A DNA stretch of 38,286 nt from contig KV425693.1 of assembly GCA_001632425.1 (NCBI GenBank), positions 1 through 38,286 of the forward strand, in the 5' to 3' direction. The DNA is from Neolentinus lepideus HHB14362 ss-1 (taxonomy: Eukaryota; Basidiomycota; Agaricomycetes; Gloeophyllales; Gloeophyllaceae). Under the pieces are notes generated by a model. The model was given only the letters and a program-made list of their open reading frames with translations, did not search any database and was not told where the DNA came from. This document shows, piece by piece, positions 22,672 to 33,311 of the stretch. Numbering within the stretch: the first letter of the stretch is position 1; each line of letters begins with the position of its first letter. The translations under genes were made by a program, and so were the position numbers.

Positions 22672-25600
22672 AGATAGGCGACATCCACAGGCATCGACAT
22701 CACGTGCATGTGACATCTTACGTAATAGTCACGCATAACGTGGCAAAAATTGCAAGGATGAAGCCATTTTTTTTCGAAATCACCGGTAAAGGTTCTAGAG
22801 TAGCTTATATTGCTCTGTGTATTATATACATTAGTTATGTCACCTTTGCTGCCTCAAGTTCCTTCAAAATAGACTCTGGAAGGACCCGGTGACCCCGATA
22901 CTTCTTACTTGCCCATGCTGCTTGCGAGCCATTCAATCCCCTCCGGTATGCATCCATAAATCTCTGTGATCTGATGGAGAACTTCCGCATCGATGAGATT
23001 GGCACAGCATTAAGGGCAGCAGTTCCATTAGCCACTAGATCTGCTTCCGCGGAAGATGCTGGGAATTCACGATAGACGCGTTTTGCATATCCCCAGCACT
23101 GCTTGATGAAGTTCAGTTCACAATGAAACTTCGGAAAGAACATGACCTTGAATCCCCGCGCCTCGCAATGCTCCTCGAGAATAGACTTCTGATGGACAAA
23201 ATCAGGTTGTGAATATAGGATACGGCGGCAGCAGCAATCCTTCTGCCCAGGTGGGCATTTGAATTTCATGCATTGAGCCAAAATACGCTGCCGGCGTGGA
23301 TCAGGAATTTTAGCGCCCTTGTCGACACGCTCCTCAATAATCTTTTTCATTCCTTTAAACCAGCCTTTCTCATCATAGAATGACTGGGGTGTGCCGTTGG
23401 GAAAGGTGCCATTCTGCATCTGGATATGCGAGATGCTCCCATCTCCGTGTTTCACTTCACACAGAAAGTTCTTCTCTTTGGGAGGATAGAGAGGCATTTT
23501 GCGAGCTGAAAGAGCATCGGGACGGCGAGCCAGATGTGTGGTGGCATTATCATAGACAAATACATGTTCTTCGTCAGGGTAGTGCTCATTGAGGATGTCC
23601 ATGGCTCTTGTTGCCTGCTCCAGGACATCTTGTGTTGTGAAATACCCGTCTCAGTTCTTACCCGGCTTCCAAGTGACCCGTGCTTCCTGTTTTCTAAATT
23701 TGACATCAGTGTGCCGTCACATAATGAAGTTTGAAGCTCCGATTACGCACCCATCCTTTGAACGCAGCCACCCATAATCTGGTGACACAAAGTCCGCAAA
23801 CATCAGCGACGCGCCTTCACCTTTGGCATACGGCTGAGCTGACTCTCCCGTATATACCCATCATAGCTTTCGGCGATCGTTGGCATAGAAGATTGACTCA
23901 TCGTGCCGCCAAATCACAACTGTCCGCGTGTGCTGGCTCCCTCCAGGCAGTGAAGTCTCGACGCCGTCGCCATCCCAGGTTCTCGTCCATGATTCGAGTT
24001 TTAGCCATGCAGGGAGGAATATCATCTGGCGATACTCTACGACATCCTGTCTCTCATGCCCGTCTTTATACTGTCCTTTGGGCTCACGTTGCCACCGGTA
24101 ACCCATCCTATGCATCCATCTCTGTGCCGTCCTCTCTGAAATCGGCTTTTTGAGATTCAGGCGCTGCTTCATCTCCGGGGTTTCGAGGAAGTGGACGATT
24201 TCCAGGGCACGGACATATTTGCCCTTGCTCTGAAGGTGTAGGTGGATTTCCTGGGCCAAATCTTCATCTTCGAGAATTGACGAGTTGAATTTACCATAGG
24301 TGTGTGTTGGAAGCTTAGTCTCATCTTGCACAAAGTCATGACACCACTCCCGCAGTCGACGCGCAAGCCATTTGCCTTTCCCTGCCGTCCGCGCGACTGC
24401 AACTGAGCACTCCATCCAGTTCACATAGCCGCGGGACTTGTACACCCGCAAGAACATGAGCATAAGCTCGATGCGCCCGTACACGACATGGCCTAGATGC
24501 TGGTAAGCAACGTGTTTGTATCCCCGACCTGTCTTCCGGTGAGGTCGGATGATATTCTCGATTTTCGTGATGCTTTCGTCAATGGCAGAGGAGATCGGAG
24601 GAGGTCGATAGGGCTGTGTTAGGCGTTGGGATTGCGTAGTCGGTGAGTCCGGTGTCAATTGCGATATCTGACGGTCGGTAGGGACTGAATGCGGGATATC
24701 GGGCAGACTTGCAAGGCCGTCCTCTTCGAGGTGAGCAGATTCAGTCCTCTCTGCCGCTGCCTGGAACCCCTGCTCGTCGACTTCAGCACCCTCAAACCAC
24801 GAGCCTTCATCCTCGCTATCCCCTCCATCATCCACCGATTCTCGTGGTTTTTCCTCTGTAATGCTGAGGGACTCTTCGTCAACTGCCTCAAATGCATCCG
24901 GATAACTCGGGTCAGGACTCGGAGTCAGTGCTGCATTGACGTCGATCACTTCATCATCAGGCACTCGTTCCTCTACCTGATCAGCAGCATTCACCGACTT
25001 CCGTCCCTTGATGGGGTACCAGTGTGTGAGTGCCTTGAACCCACTGTCCCGAAGCTTCTTCTTCTCCTCGCGGTCCTTCTGTTTGTGGTGTCTTTCAGTG
25101 CGCGGAGCTTGCTTTGTGCCTTTCAGCTTGTACTGACCTCTCTTTCTGGTTTCGTGATCTGCATTCCAGCGGAACAGTTTCTTCAAGTGCGCCTTGCTGG
25201 TATTCAGCCAATTCATGAGCCCCGACACATCTTCAGTGTCGGGCACATCATTTACTTCTGACAATACACTGAGCTCGGAGGCATTGTCAAGAGTCGGGCA
25301 AGTCTCGTCCTCCCAGAAGTCCTGATCTTGCGTCTGGTGAGTCACATTGGTGCGATATTTCTGTCATTGTCTTTCAGCATCTCACATGGGCCAAACTTTA
25401 GGAATCATTTTGCCTTCTTCACTGAGAATTCACCGAGATTAGCTGCCCTACGCCTTCTCTTGCCTCCCACCATCACTGATGCAGCGCAGAGACACCTCGG
25501 GGATACCCGGACTGTCCAAAAATTACCATATATAGTTATTATGTAATATTACATAAGCGGCAAATTTGGTGGGCCCCGATTTCTCAAACCACCCAATTCG

Positions 25601-25822
25601 ATGAAATAGTGCATTCTGGGATGGAGAGAAAAAAGTGACTTTTTTCTCTAAGAAATCGTCTAATTCAGGAAAACTGCAACCGAGACCCTTAAGTATACAT
25701 CTGGATATATCCTTTGTAGGTCACAGAATTGGCAAAATGATGTTGTTGTCGTGGAGGAATGCTCTGCATTTGACCGTCACAGTGCATCACGTGATGTCGA
25801 TGCCTGTGGATGTCGCCTATCT
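22672..25822 (-). mobile_element. Tc1/mariner-like DDE transposon, 3,151 bp, with perfect TIRs
   Basis: The terminal inverted repeats are 35 bases and perfect: left 22672-22706, starting AGATAGGCGACATCCACA; right 25788-25822, its reverse complement. TA lies on both sides (22670-22671 and 25823-25824). The matching uninterrupted sites in block A (about 1754-1763) and block C (about 30276-30285) read ggacTAgctg or ggagTAgctg, so this is a clean insertion with TA duplication. One extra T on the left flank is the only difference. The single gene inside is a transposase on the minus strand. TA duplication and the DDE motif order place it in the IS630/Tc1/mariner superfamily. Confidence 0.9.
22835..25345 (-). 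pseudogene. DDE transposase (two in-frame stops)
   Basis: Model on the minus strand: exon 25345-23751, a 57 nt intron (23750-23694, GTGCGT...TTTAG), then exon 23693-22835, 818 codons in all. The N-terminal half is charged and low-complexity. A helix-turn-helix-like ISERTAQRWMHRMGYRW follows. The catalytic residues are Asp in HDESIFYANDRR (near 23900), Asp in VYDNATTHLA (near 23550) and Glu in FHCELNFIKQCWGYAKR (near 23115). Between the second Asp and the Glu is a Cys-rich insert (KCPPGQKDCCCRR), possibly metal-binding. TGA at 23863-23861 and TGA at 23653-23651 interrupt an otherwise open frame. Both stand where related proteins as I recall them have Arg, suggesting CGA to TGA changes. The element is probably immobile unless helped in trans. 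Confidence 0.85.
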
Positions 25823-25824
25823 TA

Positions 25825-26208
25825 GCTGTGCCGACTGGATTTCCAGATCTCTCATACGCTTGACACTCCATCGGCACAATCGAGATTAGCAAGATACGTG
25901 GGTAGTATGGCGCTGATTGAGAGGAATGAAGCCGAAGAGTGGGAAGGACGTGGTCGTCGCTCTATGATTATCGAGGCTGATGTCGGAATGGTAAGTATAA
26001 TTTTACATCAGAACGAGGAGCAGCTGAACGGAGAGAACTGCGCACAGAGTCGATATAGTTCCAAAAAGTGGAGCCATGCAGTCGCGCCCACCAGTTCCGT
26101 TTGTGGCGGTGAGTACTGCAATGCAAATTTAAATCGGCGATCTCCGGAACTATCGCGACCACAGATAAGATGCTATGTTTAGATCAACCGCGCATGTCCT
26201 GAAAGCTC
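25825..26208 (+). other. Block B spacer to the right of the transposon
   Basis: This continues the spacer interrupted at 22671. It includes an open stretch LIERNEAEEWEGRGRRSMII... ending at a donor-like GTAAGT (25991), shared with blocks A and C. No complete gene can be built. It may be a leftover exon of an unknown gene. Confidence 0.4.
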
Positions 26209-26209
26209 G

Positions 26210-26285
26210 GTACAAAGGCTGTACAGTCGTATATAAACCAGTCCACAGAACAGCGCCCACACCTCACACCTTCAGTCCTGCAGCC
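26210..26285 (+). promoter_or_regulatory. Core promoter of G-type copy B
   Basis: GTACA-AAGGC-TGTAC (26210-26224) is followed directly by TATATAAA (26230-26237), 49 bases before the ATG at 26286. Spacing to the start codon matches copies A and C, although five bases between palindrome and TATA box are missing here. Confidence 0.6.
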
Positions 26286-27553
26286 ATGAACTCCATCGCC
26301 GATATGTCGATCATCGAGCTCCGTGGCCTCCCAACCGAAGGGCTAGTACCCGGCTCAAGAATCACTGTCGGGAATGAGGAGTATGAGTATCTCGACAGCG
26401 ACGACGAAGACTCTATTGATGATGCACCTGGTCCTGGGAGAACTCTCTACAAGCAAATCAAACGTGTCTCGGCCCCCGTCGAGATGTTCATCAGTTACTG
26501 CTCCGACCTAGCTGGCAACGGCCCCGACGCGCTATTTGAACGGGCGCTAAACGGGGTCCATCGTTCCAGATCATCTTTGGGACATAAACGAAAGCACACT
26601 GGACTCTACTATTGGGCTGGCTTTCCTCACCTGACTGTAATTTATCCCGGATTTCATGACTACCGATGTGCTGCACGACTGATAGATTTTGTAATGTAAG
26701 CGTAAGCACTCAAACAACTGCTCTAGTTGTATCAATGACTTGTCTGAGTGGCATCCAGTGATCGTAGATATGCATTCTCAGTTCGATTAACAGCGGCATA
26801 CTATCTTGTCTTAGTGCCATTGTAAAACGCCCCTTGGCTGGACTCCAAACATCATGATGCCATACTACCCATGATACCACTTATTTATGGAGGGCTTCAG
26901 CGCATATACGAGGAAGGGTGTCGGAACATATCCTTTGCGAGGCATTTACGTCCACTACGCGATTTTCTTCTCGGAAAACGCGATCTCCTACGTCTAATGT
27001 GTTGTGACGACGGGAAAGTGCCGGAACTCATTATGTGTGCGCTTTTATTTACTATCTATCCTTATTCTTTGATTTATGATGTCCAGGTGGTCCACTAATC
27101 GCAAGATTGGATTCGTGGAAAAAGCTATGCAATTACAGCGAATGTATGTTCGGGACGTTCAGAGTATGTCCGACAGTGAGACGTTAGCTCGTGTATTGAA
27201 TCGACTCCTACCGAGCTTGAATCAACATACGGTCGATGAAACACAATTCGAATCTACACTACGACACAGAGTGAAGAAGTTATATCAAGAGATGATGGGT
27301 TCAATGACAGACGAGCAGACGCGGCTGGAGATACAAGAGCTTATTGAAAAGCTGGTGAGTGTCTCAAACCTAATAATGCATCGATCACCTTGCCTATTCT
27401 CAGATAAATCAGCTGTATATTGTCCCTTGTGGTCCAACGTACAGCATCCGGTGCTCATTCTGGTCCGCATGGGATTTGGCCTTTTATCAAAAATTTGAGA
27501 TGAGATTGCTGGACGATGATGATTGGTCACTGGATAGTATAATGGTGGCATGA
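26286..27553 (+). pseudogene. IELRG-family gene, G-type, copy B (one nonsense codon)
   Basis: The best G-type copy. Exons: 26286-26695, 26759-27034, 27087-27354 and 27413-27553, joining in phase to 365 codons (364 residues), with introns of 63, 52 and 58 nt. Parts in order: IADMSIIELRGLPTEGL; PGSRITVGNEEYEYLDSDD with an acidic run; PGPGRTLYKQIKRVSAPVEMF; SYCSDLAGNGPDALF. Exon 2 is hydrophobic and basic (DRRYAFSVRLTAAYY, ISFARHLRPLRDF, GKRDLLRLMC). Exon 3 has VLNRLLPSLNQHTVDETQF and LEIQELIEKL. Exon 4 has LYIVPCGPTYSIRC and an acidic end. The only defect is TAA at 26823-26825, where other copies have TAC. No signal peptide or catalytic motif is recognisable. Function unknown; recently inactivated, unless the stop is a sequencing error. 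Confidence 0.75.
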
Positions 27554-27659
27554 GTGTGGGAAGATGGATGGCATACGGAAGCGAGTTCGGGTTACCTATT
27601 ACAGTTATCAGTTTGCTCTGCATTGCAAATCATGACTTCGTTGTTTGTATCGTATGTAG

Positions 27660-29310
27660 CCCCTCGCTATTCGTTTGTACATATATGGATTCAATGGGCC
27701 TAATATCCTACCTCGATACCTCATCGGGATCCTCCCAGAAAACCACGTCAGTACATAGTTAAATTTCGAAGAGATCATCGTCGAGTACATGATAACTCGA
27801 CGGGCGCAAGATAACTGTTGAGCAATGTTCAAGACAAGAACACCAAAATACACACCGGCACATTGACGATCAAGACGAGAGCGACAATTTACAAAGGCGA
27901 AGCCCTGTAATGGACGGTTGAGTGGAAGAGTGCCCATAACAAATCCGGGCGCGTTGCGAACGGTGTTGAATTGAAGGCTCCCGAGAGGATCGGATGATCG
28001 GAGGATAACAGAATAATGTCCGTAGCAAGGAAGAGTGTATAGTGTCTCTCGAGAAGCTCTGAGCGAAGACGAGTGTCGAGAAACAGGAGGAAGCACAAAG
28101 GTGATGCACACAGACCGGGACATGAGTTAGGATGAGACCGTGGACTCGATTGCACGATAGTGATGCATCGACGCCCTGCGACCTTAAATCTTGTCAATTC
28201 ATCCTGGTGTCAAAAAAAATAGGCCATTAAGCTCGTAGCGCCCTGCGCACTGTACGCAGCCGAGGTCTGGTTGCAAGGGAAACAGAGGTTGACTCACTCG
28301 GCTAGACGTATGATGTCAAGGGGTGTTGCTGCGCTAGTTAATGATTGGGAGCGCAGCTTAAGCTTGTGCACGGCACGGCAAACGTAGCACGAAACTGTAA
28401 GGTGCAACGAATATATCAAGGTAATAGTCCGCGCACCCATAATACAGGAAACTATGTCTGGGCGTCTGACTATCACTCGTTTTGTGTCAGCACGCGCTCG
28501 TCAATCGGGTGAGATCGTTACTTCTGACGAGATTGCTCGAGTCGATGAATACAATAACCGCCATGACTGAGTCGCGAGAGACAAGATAATACGAAGATAG
28601 AGTGATTTGGGTTCTTGTGGGGCAGCACTTACGGTGCAGATCGGCTTATCGGACACGCAGTCTCTCGACTCTTTCTGCTCCGGGTGTAGACAGACATCAA
28701 ACTCACCATTTTCGATTGATCTGCGCGCAGTACGGAGATTATCGAGAAGGGGCTGCGCAGGATGGTAAGATAATAAGCATCGCTGTTTAGTACTCACATT
28801 CATAAAACGCGACAGTCTATTTTGTGACATTGTCGACTGACGAAGTGTTGGCGGGTTGTAAGCGTCTCCATATGCGACGATGGTGGGTGAAAATGTTATT
28901 TGACGAGTAGCTAAAAAGGCAGGCCTTCAGGGGTAATATCATGTCCAAGAGAGAACTCATACAGTCGTACTCACCGTGTCCAATGGTCAAGCGTTGAGTG
29001 GGTCGACTTGATAGTCGCCGCACGAGTAAATGACTAACAGTCAGTGCAGAAGCTCCGGAGAAAAGCGATACTAAGTACTTCGGGATCGACATAGGGAGCA
29101 CACTGGCATGTGCACGGACACGGATATTGGCGACGGCGGATGTAGAACTTACGAGACGAGTGAAGTGAACGTGACACCACAGTAGAGACACCAATCTCCC
29201 TGCGTGCGGGCGTAGGCAGTGATACAGCGAATTTCTTATACCGTGTAGCCTGTCGAGTCGTCCAACACATCATTCGAGCATTGAGCATAACGTGTCGACT
29301 AACCGCACGA
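27660..29310 (-). other. Unidentified multi-intron segment U (block C copy)
   Basis: On the minus strand this shows several exon-like stretches bounded by good donors and acceptors: LNARMMCWTTRQATRYKKF to SLHSS|GTAAGT (29148), then RRLSSRPTQRLTIGHG|GTGAGT, RLSRFMN|GTGAGT, LLDNLRTARRSIENG|GTGAGT, and SDKPICT|GTAAGT. Further on come moderately hydrophobic stretches (TITLIYSLHLTVSCYVC, GVYFGVLVLNIAQQL) before NYVLTWFSG (about 27745). A related copy runs at 34410-36760 on the plus strand, and 5' fragments lie in blocks A and B. The hydrophobic 3' half faintly recalls fungal multi-spanning membrane proteins, but no complete reading frame was assembled and the product is not identified. Confidence 0.3.
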
Positions 29311-29486
29311 AAGGAGATAAAACATACTAAAACATACATCAGTCAGAGATTAGCTTAGATAGAGGTAGATGATGCGAACAGTAGACGCAGTTGCTCACGA
29401 AGTGCAATAGAGGCGGATCGTACCGCAGGCATAACCTCTGTAGAAGAGGCTAGTCCGCGAATCAGAGGCAATGATCTCGGTATCCT

Positions 29487-30028
29487 CTATGGTAGTCGTC
29501 ATGCAATTGCATCGACTGCGCTGTGCTCTGTACACTTTAGACAGATCCGACCATGAAGTGGCAGACCTCTCGATGAAATCAATCCTACCAAGATTAAATC
29601 AGCGTTCACCTCATGAAACTCAGTTCGAGTCGGCACTACGAAAAACAGCTCAAGCGAGCTATAGCGGCTTGGGGTGGAAGTTCGCATACAGGCTGAGTGA
29701 GATCGAGCAGGCAGAGCTCGTAGACGGTAGAAAAACTGATAAGGGTATCAAGCTTTCCATAAGACAAGGTTGATACACTCACGCTCGATTTCGACAGCAA
29801 TATACTGTCTGGTAGGAACTTTGGCGTTCGATATTGGGCTGTCGACGACGACCTTCCAGAATTAGGTGCTCGGTACGATTTGGGAGGACATGAAGAGAGA
29901 GGGGCGCTGGGTGATGGCTAGAGGTGACCGTCGAGCAGCCGCAGGACTAAAAATTTGCTTGGAAAGAGGGGTGCTGGAATTATCATGGTCCCGTACTCGT
30001 CCAGAATAAATTGATAGTCCAGGCTATA
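29487..30028 (+). pseudogene. F-type IELRG-family remnant: exons 3 and 4 (block C)
   Basis: Exon 3 (about 29487-29725) reads MVVVMQLHRLRCALYTLDRS to YRLSEIEQAELVD before the donor region is disrupted by inserted bases. Exon 4 starts after CGACAG (29803) with a damaged YIVPCG segment (QYTVW..NFGVRYWAVDDDL). It ends with GAGIIMVPYSSRIN and TGA at about 30012, through frameshifts. Exons 1-2 are absent. U lies immediately upstream in the opposite direction. Confidence 0.65.
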
Positions 30029-30892
30029 GTAGTTAACTAATTCCGGACTTTGTGAGACAAATAATGTGCGCACCTATCACACAAATACCCACGACAGACG
30101 TCGTTAACTCTCTCACACACCTCTGGTATCTCTCGGCCATCAGGTCACAGTATCGTGCCTGATCCGAGGACATCGCTCGAGCCAGGCAGTCCATCGACTG
30201 CAAAAGCCAGGTCGGAACGCTGAACGACAGCTGCGAAATCGAGCATGGAAGGGTATGCGGAATGGTAGATCACCAGGAGTAGCTGCAGCGACTGGATTTC
30301 CAGATCTCTGATATGCGGCCTTGAGACTCCATCGGCACAATCGCGATCAGCAGGATACGTGGGTATTACAGAGCTGATTGAGAGGAATGAAGCCGAAGAG
30401 TGGGAAGGACGTGGTCGTCGTTCTATGGTTATCGAGGCTGATGTTGGAATGGCAAGTGAAAAATAATATTTTACATTGGAACGAGGGATAGCTGAACCTA
30501 GTGAGGACTCCAGAGTCGGCACTGTTACAAAGGGAGAATGGATATACACCATGCACAGTCGCGCTCCCCGGATCCAATGTCCGAGTAGATACCGTTGTCC
30601 TGTAGTCGTCCTAGACAGGCATTGGTTAACGGTCATAGTGCAAGTTCCGGCATAGCCGCGATACCGGTGATATGTATGAGTATATCCAGGGCAACTAGCA
30701 GCGAAACTGGACACATGGAGGAGCTGCTACATATGCAGGATCCCAGATTCATGCACGTTTCGTTTGTGGCGGTGAGTACAGCAGGAAATTTAAATCGGCG
30801 ATTTCCGGAACCATCGCGATTGGCCAGCCACGAGTGATAAGATAAGATCCTATGTTTAGATCGACCGCGCATTTCCTAAATTTAAAAGCTCG
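30029..30892 (+). other. Block C spacer with exon-like stretch
   Basis: Undisturbed version of the spacer that carries the transposon in block B. The empty site GGAGTAGCTG is at about 30276-30285. An open stretch from ITRSSCSDW to LIERNEAEEWEGRG, RRSMVIEADVGM runs to about 30451. It is preceded in the same frame by a stop and a basic PSTAKARSE, AAKSS stretch. It may be a decayed exon or FunK1-like tail. No gene can be assembled. Confidence 0.4.
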
Positions 30893-30973
30893 GTACAAAG
30901 GCTGTACAGACCACTCGTATATAAACCAGTCCACAGACCAGCACCCACACTTCACACCTTTCGTCCTGCCACC
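30893..30973 (+). promoter_or_regulatory. Core promoter of G-type copy C
   Basis: GTACA-AAGGC-TGTAC (30893-30907) and TATATAAA (30918-30925), 49 bases before ATG 30974. Just upstream, six extra bases (TAAATT-like) interrupt the CCTGAAAGCTCGG word conserved in A and B. Confidence 0.6.
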
Positions 30974-31930
30974 ATGCTCTCCATCGCCGATATGTCGATC
31001 ATCGAGCTCCGTGGCCTCCCAACTGAAGGGCTGGGACCCGGCTCACGAATCACCATCGGGAATAAGGAGTACGAGTATTATGATAGTGACGACGATGACT
31101 CTATCGACGATTCACCTGGCCCTGGTAGAACGCTCTACAAGCTAATTAAGCGTGTCTCGGCTCCCGTCGAGATGTTCATCAGTTACTGCTCCGACTTAGC
31201 TGGAACGGCCCCGATGCGGTATTTGAACGGTTTATAGCCAAGAGCCATCGTTCCAGATCATCTTTCGAATATAAACGAAAACACTCCGGCATCTACTATT
31301 GGACTCTAAATCTTCACCCGAATATACCTTGGCTCGATATTCACTACTACCGTCGTGCTGCACGACTGGTAGATTTCGTAATGTAAGCTCTCAAACATAT
31401 GCTCCAGTTGCATCAATGACCTGAATGAATGGACTCCAGTGATAGTAGATATGCCTTCTCAGTTCGATTAACAGCGGCATACTATCTAACCCTAGTGCTG
31501 GCGTACATCTCCTTGTACCACAGACATACCATACTGCGCATGATCCCACTTATTTACGAAGCCCTGGAGCTCATACACGAGGACGGGTGTCGGAAAATAT
31601 CCTTTGCGAGACATTCGCGTCCACTATATGATCTTTTGCTCTGCAAACGCGACATCCTACGTCTAATAGGTTACAGATATGAGGGAGTACCGGAACTCAT
31701 TTTGTATGTGCATTCATTTACCGTCTGTCCTTATTCTGTCCTTTGCGATATTCAGGGGGGCCACTAATCGCAATATTGGATCCGTCACAAAAATAATCCA
31801 ATTAAATCCATTCGATCCTTTTTCCATTGCGAATATGTCTGACTTCGAAGCGGAAAATCGTGCACTGAACCGACTCCTACCGAGTTTGAATCAATATCCT
31901 GTCGATGAGACTCAATTTGAATCTACGAAA
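30974..31930 (+). pseudogene. IELRG-family gene, G-type, copy C (frameshift and 3' truncation)
   Basis: Exon 1 30974-31382, exon 2 31440-31703, exon 3 from 31756. Introns are 57 and 52 nt. The N-terminus is intact (MLSIADMSIIELRG, PGSRITIGNKEYEYYDSDDDD, KRVSAPVEMF, SYCSDL), but one base is lost near 31203 in the GNGPDA motif (GGCAACGG has become GGAACGG), giving a stop at 31236. With that base restored in the comparison, the rest of exon 1 and all of exon 2 would read through. Exon 3 follows the family to ETQFEST (about 31927), then leaves it abruptly into unrelated sequence ending at TAG 31979-31981. Exon 4 is missing, so the copy was cut by a rearrangement. Confidence 0.7.
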
Positions 31931-32207
31931 TACTGCCTTCTCTTACCAAATATCGACGACGAACACATTACAACTCGGTAGACGCAGAACAAACAGAGAA
32001 TTTGTGGAACCATTAATATTCAAGGGCGAGAACGCCGGGATACACTACTGCAGATTGACGGACAAGAGGAGGGTGACAGACGCGCAGCGATACGATGCAA
32101 GGCACGTGCCACAATACATGACACGCCATTCGCATGCGGCATAGCTCCATTCCTGCAATTAAGCTGGTAGTGCGCGCTGTGCACTTGGTGCAATTTCCAT
32201 ACAGTGA
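31931..32207. other. Breakpoint region between copy C and copy D
   Basis: Sequence after the truncation of copy C. Open frames are short and unsupported. It presumably holds the 3' end of the minus-strand gene at 32208-33311. Confidence 0.35.
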
Positions 32208-33311
32208 TCAAGGGATATCGTCCTCAGAACTAATAGTGCAACGAGTCAGCATAAACATTGTGTAGTTTAATCATGCACTCACTCGTAATCTGGACTCTCA
32301 AATCGATCGATGTTGTCTTCAATACGTCGACGGTACTCTTCTATGTAAGTCCAGAGTGCCACCTCCAGTGGATTTGGATTCCGGGGGCATATCCTCTGGA
32401 GCCAAATCCACCGCTTCACTGTTGTAAACACTTGAGGCCCATGTTTAGCTGTAAGGCAAACGGACAATATCCCCATCTGTATTGAGAGTAGCACGAGGGA
32501 GATGCTCATGTCAATGGGCCGACTGATATCCAAAGACTTAGACAATGACTAGAACGGACATAAATGAACTTGATAGAACATACCTAAGAAGTTCTGGTAT
32601 GTCTGAGAGTCCGTCATCGAAGGCTCTCAATTTGTTATTGCCTATGTCAGTGACTAGCTCACACAAAAGGCGCATAATGTTAGCGGGATATCCACGGCGG
32701 CACACTTCTTGGCATATTTGGAGTAGTGCTCTGTGGTAGTCGGCATTATGAAACAAACGATGGTGATTGTGAGCGGATAACGAGAGTAGCACCATGTAAT
32801 ATGCCCCCAAAAGTCGCGTTGAAAATTGATAGCGTCGATCACTGAAAGGTTTGCCGTAGATTAGGAGTGAATAAAGCAGTGAAGTACTAAATACTCGCAT
32901 TATGAAAGGAATCATTGCATTGAGGTCAGCGCTAACATTGGGGACCGCCAGGACCAGCCACATCGAATGGGCTGCGTAACGGTGTATCCAGAACGATAGA
33001 CGCCGGGGACGCCGTGAGGAAATCACATTACCAGCACTAGTTACTGGAGATGCCCTGGCAAATATAGCCTCCGGCCCATTTCCCCGAAGTTCTGAGCAAT
33101 AGCTCAGAAACATTTCCACAGGTGCGGAGACCCGCTTTAGCATCCTGTCCAAGGTTCGACCAAGTCCTACTCGATTGTCGATGGACTCATCGTCTGAGCT
33201 ATTCTCGTACTCGTACTCCACTCCATGAATGACGATTCGTCCGCCGGGACTTAGCCACTCGATGTCATTTCCTCTAAGTTCGATGATGGAAGAGTCGGTG
33301 GAGGAAGACAT
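32208..33311 (-). CDS. IELRG-family protein, copy D: only copy without premature stops
   Basis: Model: exon 1 33311-32899, exon 2 32841-32584, exon 3 32522-32283, exon 4 32229-32208, about 310 residues. It starts at MSSSTDSSIIELRG and carries PGGRIVIHGVEYEYE, the acidic SSDDESIDN, GRTLDRMLKRVSAPVEMF, SYCSELRGNGPEAIF. Exon 2 has DRRYQFSTRLLGAYYMVLL and a bipartite-looking basic/hydrophobic region. Exon 3 is diverged (TVKRWIWLQRICPRNPNPLE, YIEEYRRRIEDNI). The first intron (32898-32842, 57 nt) begins GC instead of GT, is a multiple of three and has no stop, so it may be spliced as GC-AG or read through (329 residues). The last exon is short: DSEDDIP then TGA, where relatives have YIVPCG. GATAAAAAAT at 33360-33351 is a possible TATA box. 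Function unknown. Confidence 0.6.

Larger units (their letters stand above)
20841..27690 (+). repeat. Block B: second copy of the composite duplication, split by a transposon
   Basis: It has the same order as block A: FunK1 tail, reversed U fragment, F-type exons 3-4, spacer, G-type gene, 3' flank. The tails at 1-614 and 20841-21475 are much more alike than the non-coding flanks that follow them. The transposon at 22672-25822 sits in the spacer and is absent from the equivalent points of blocks A and C. Confidence 0.75.

Noticed and set aside
23694..23750. Frameshift in the transposase between the catalytic Asp residues
   Set aside because: A 57 nt GTGCGT...TTTAG intron restores the frame exactly, so it is not a lesion.
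24689..25261. 190-residue plus-strand frame inside the transposon
   Set aside because: Antisense to the charged N-terminal part of the transposase; hydrophobic only as a mirror of acidic codons.
27745..28440. Assigning U to a specific fungal multi-spanning membrane family
   Set aside because: The hydrophobic stretches are suggestive only. No diagnostic motif is clear and no continuous frame can be built.
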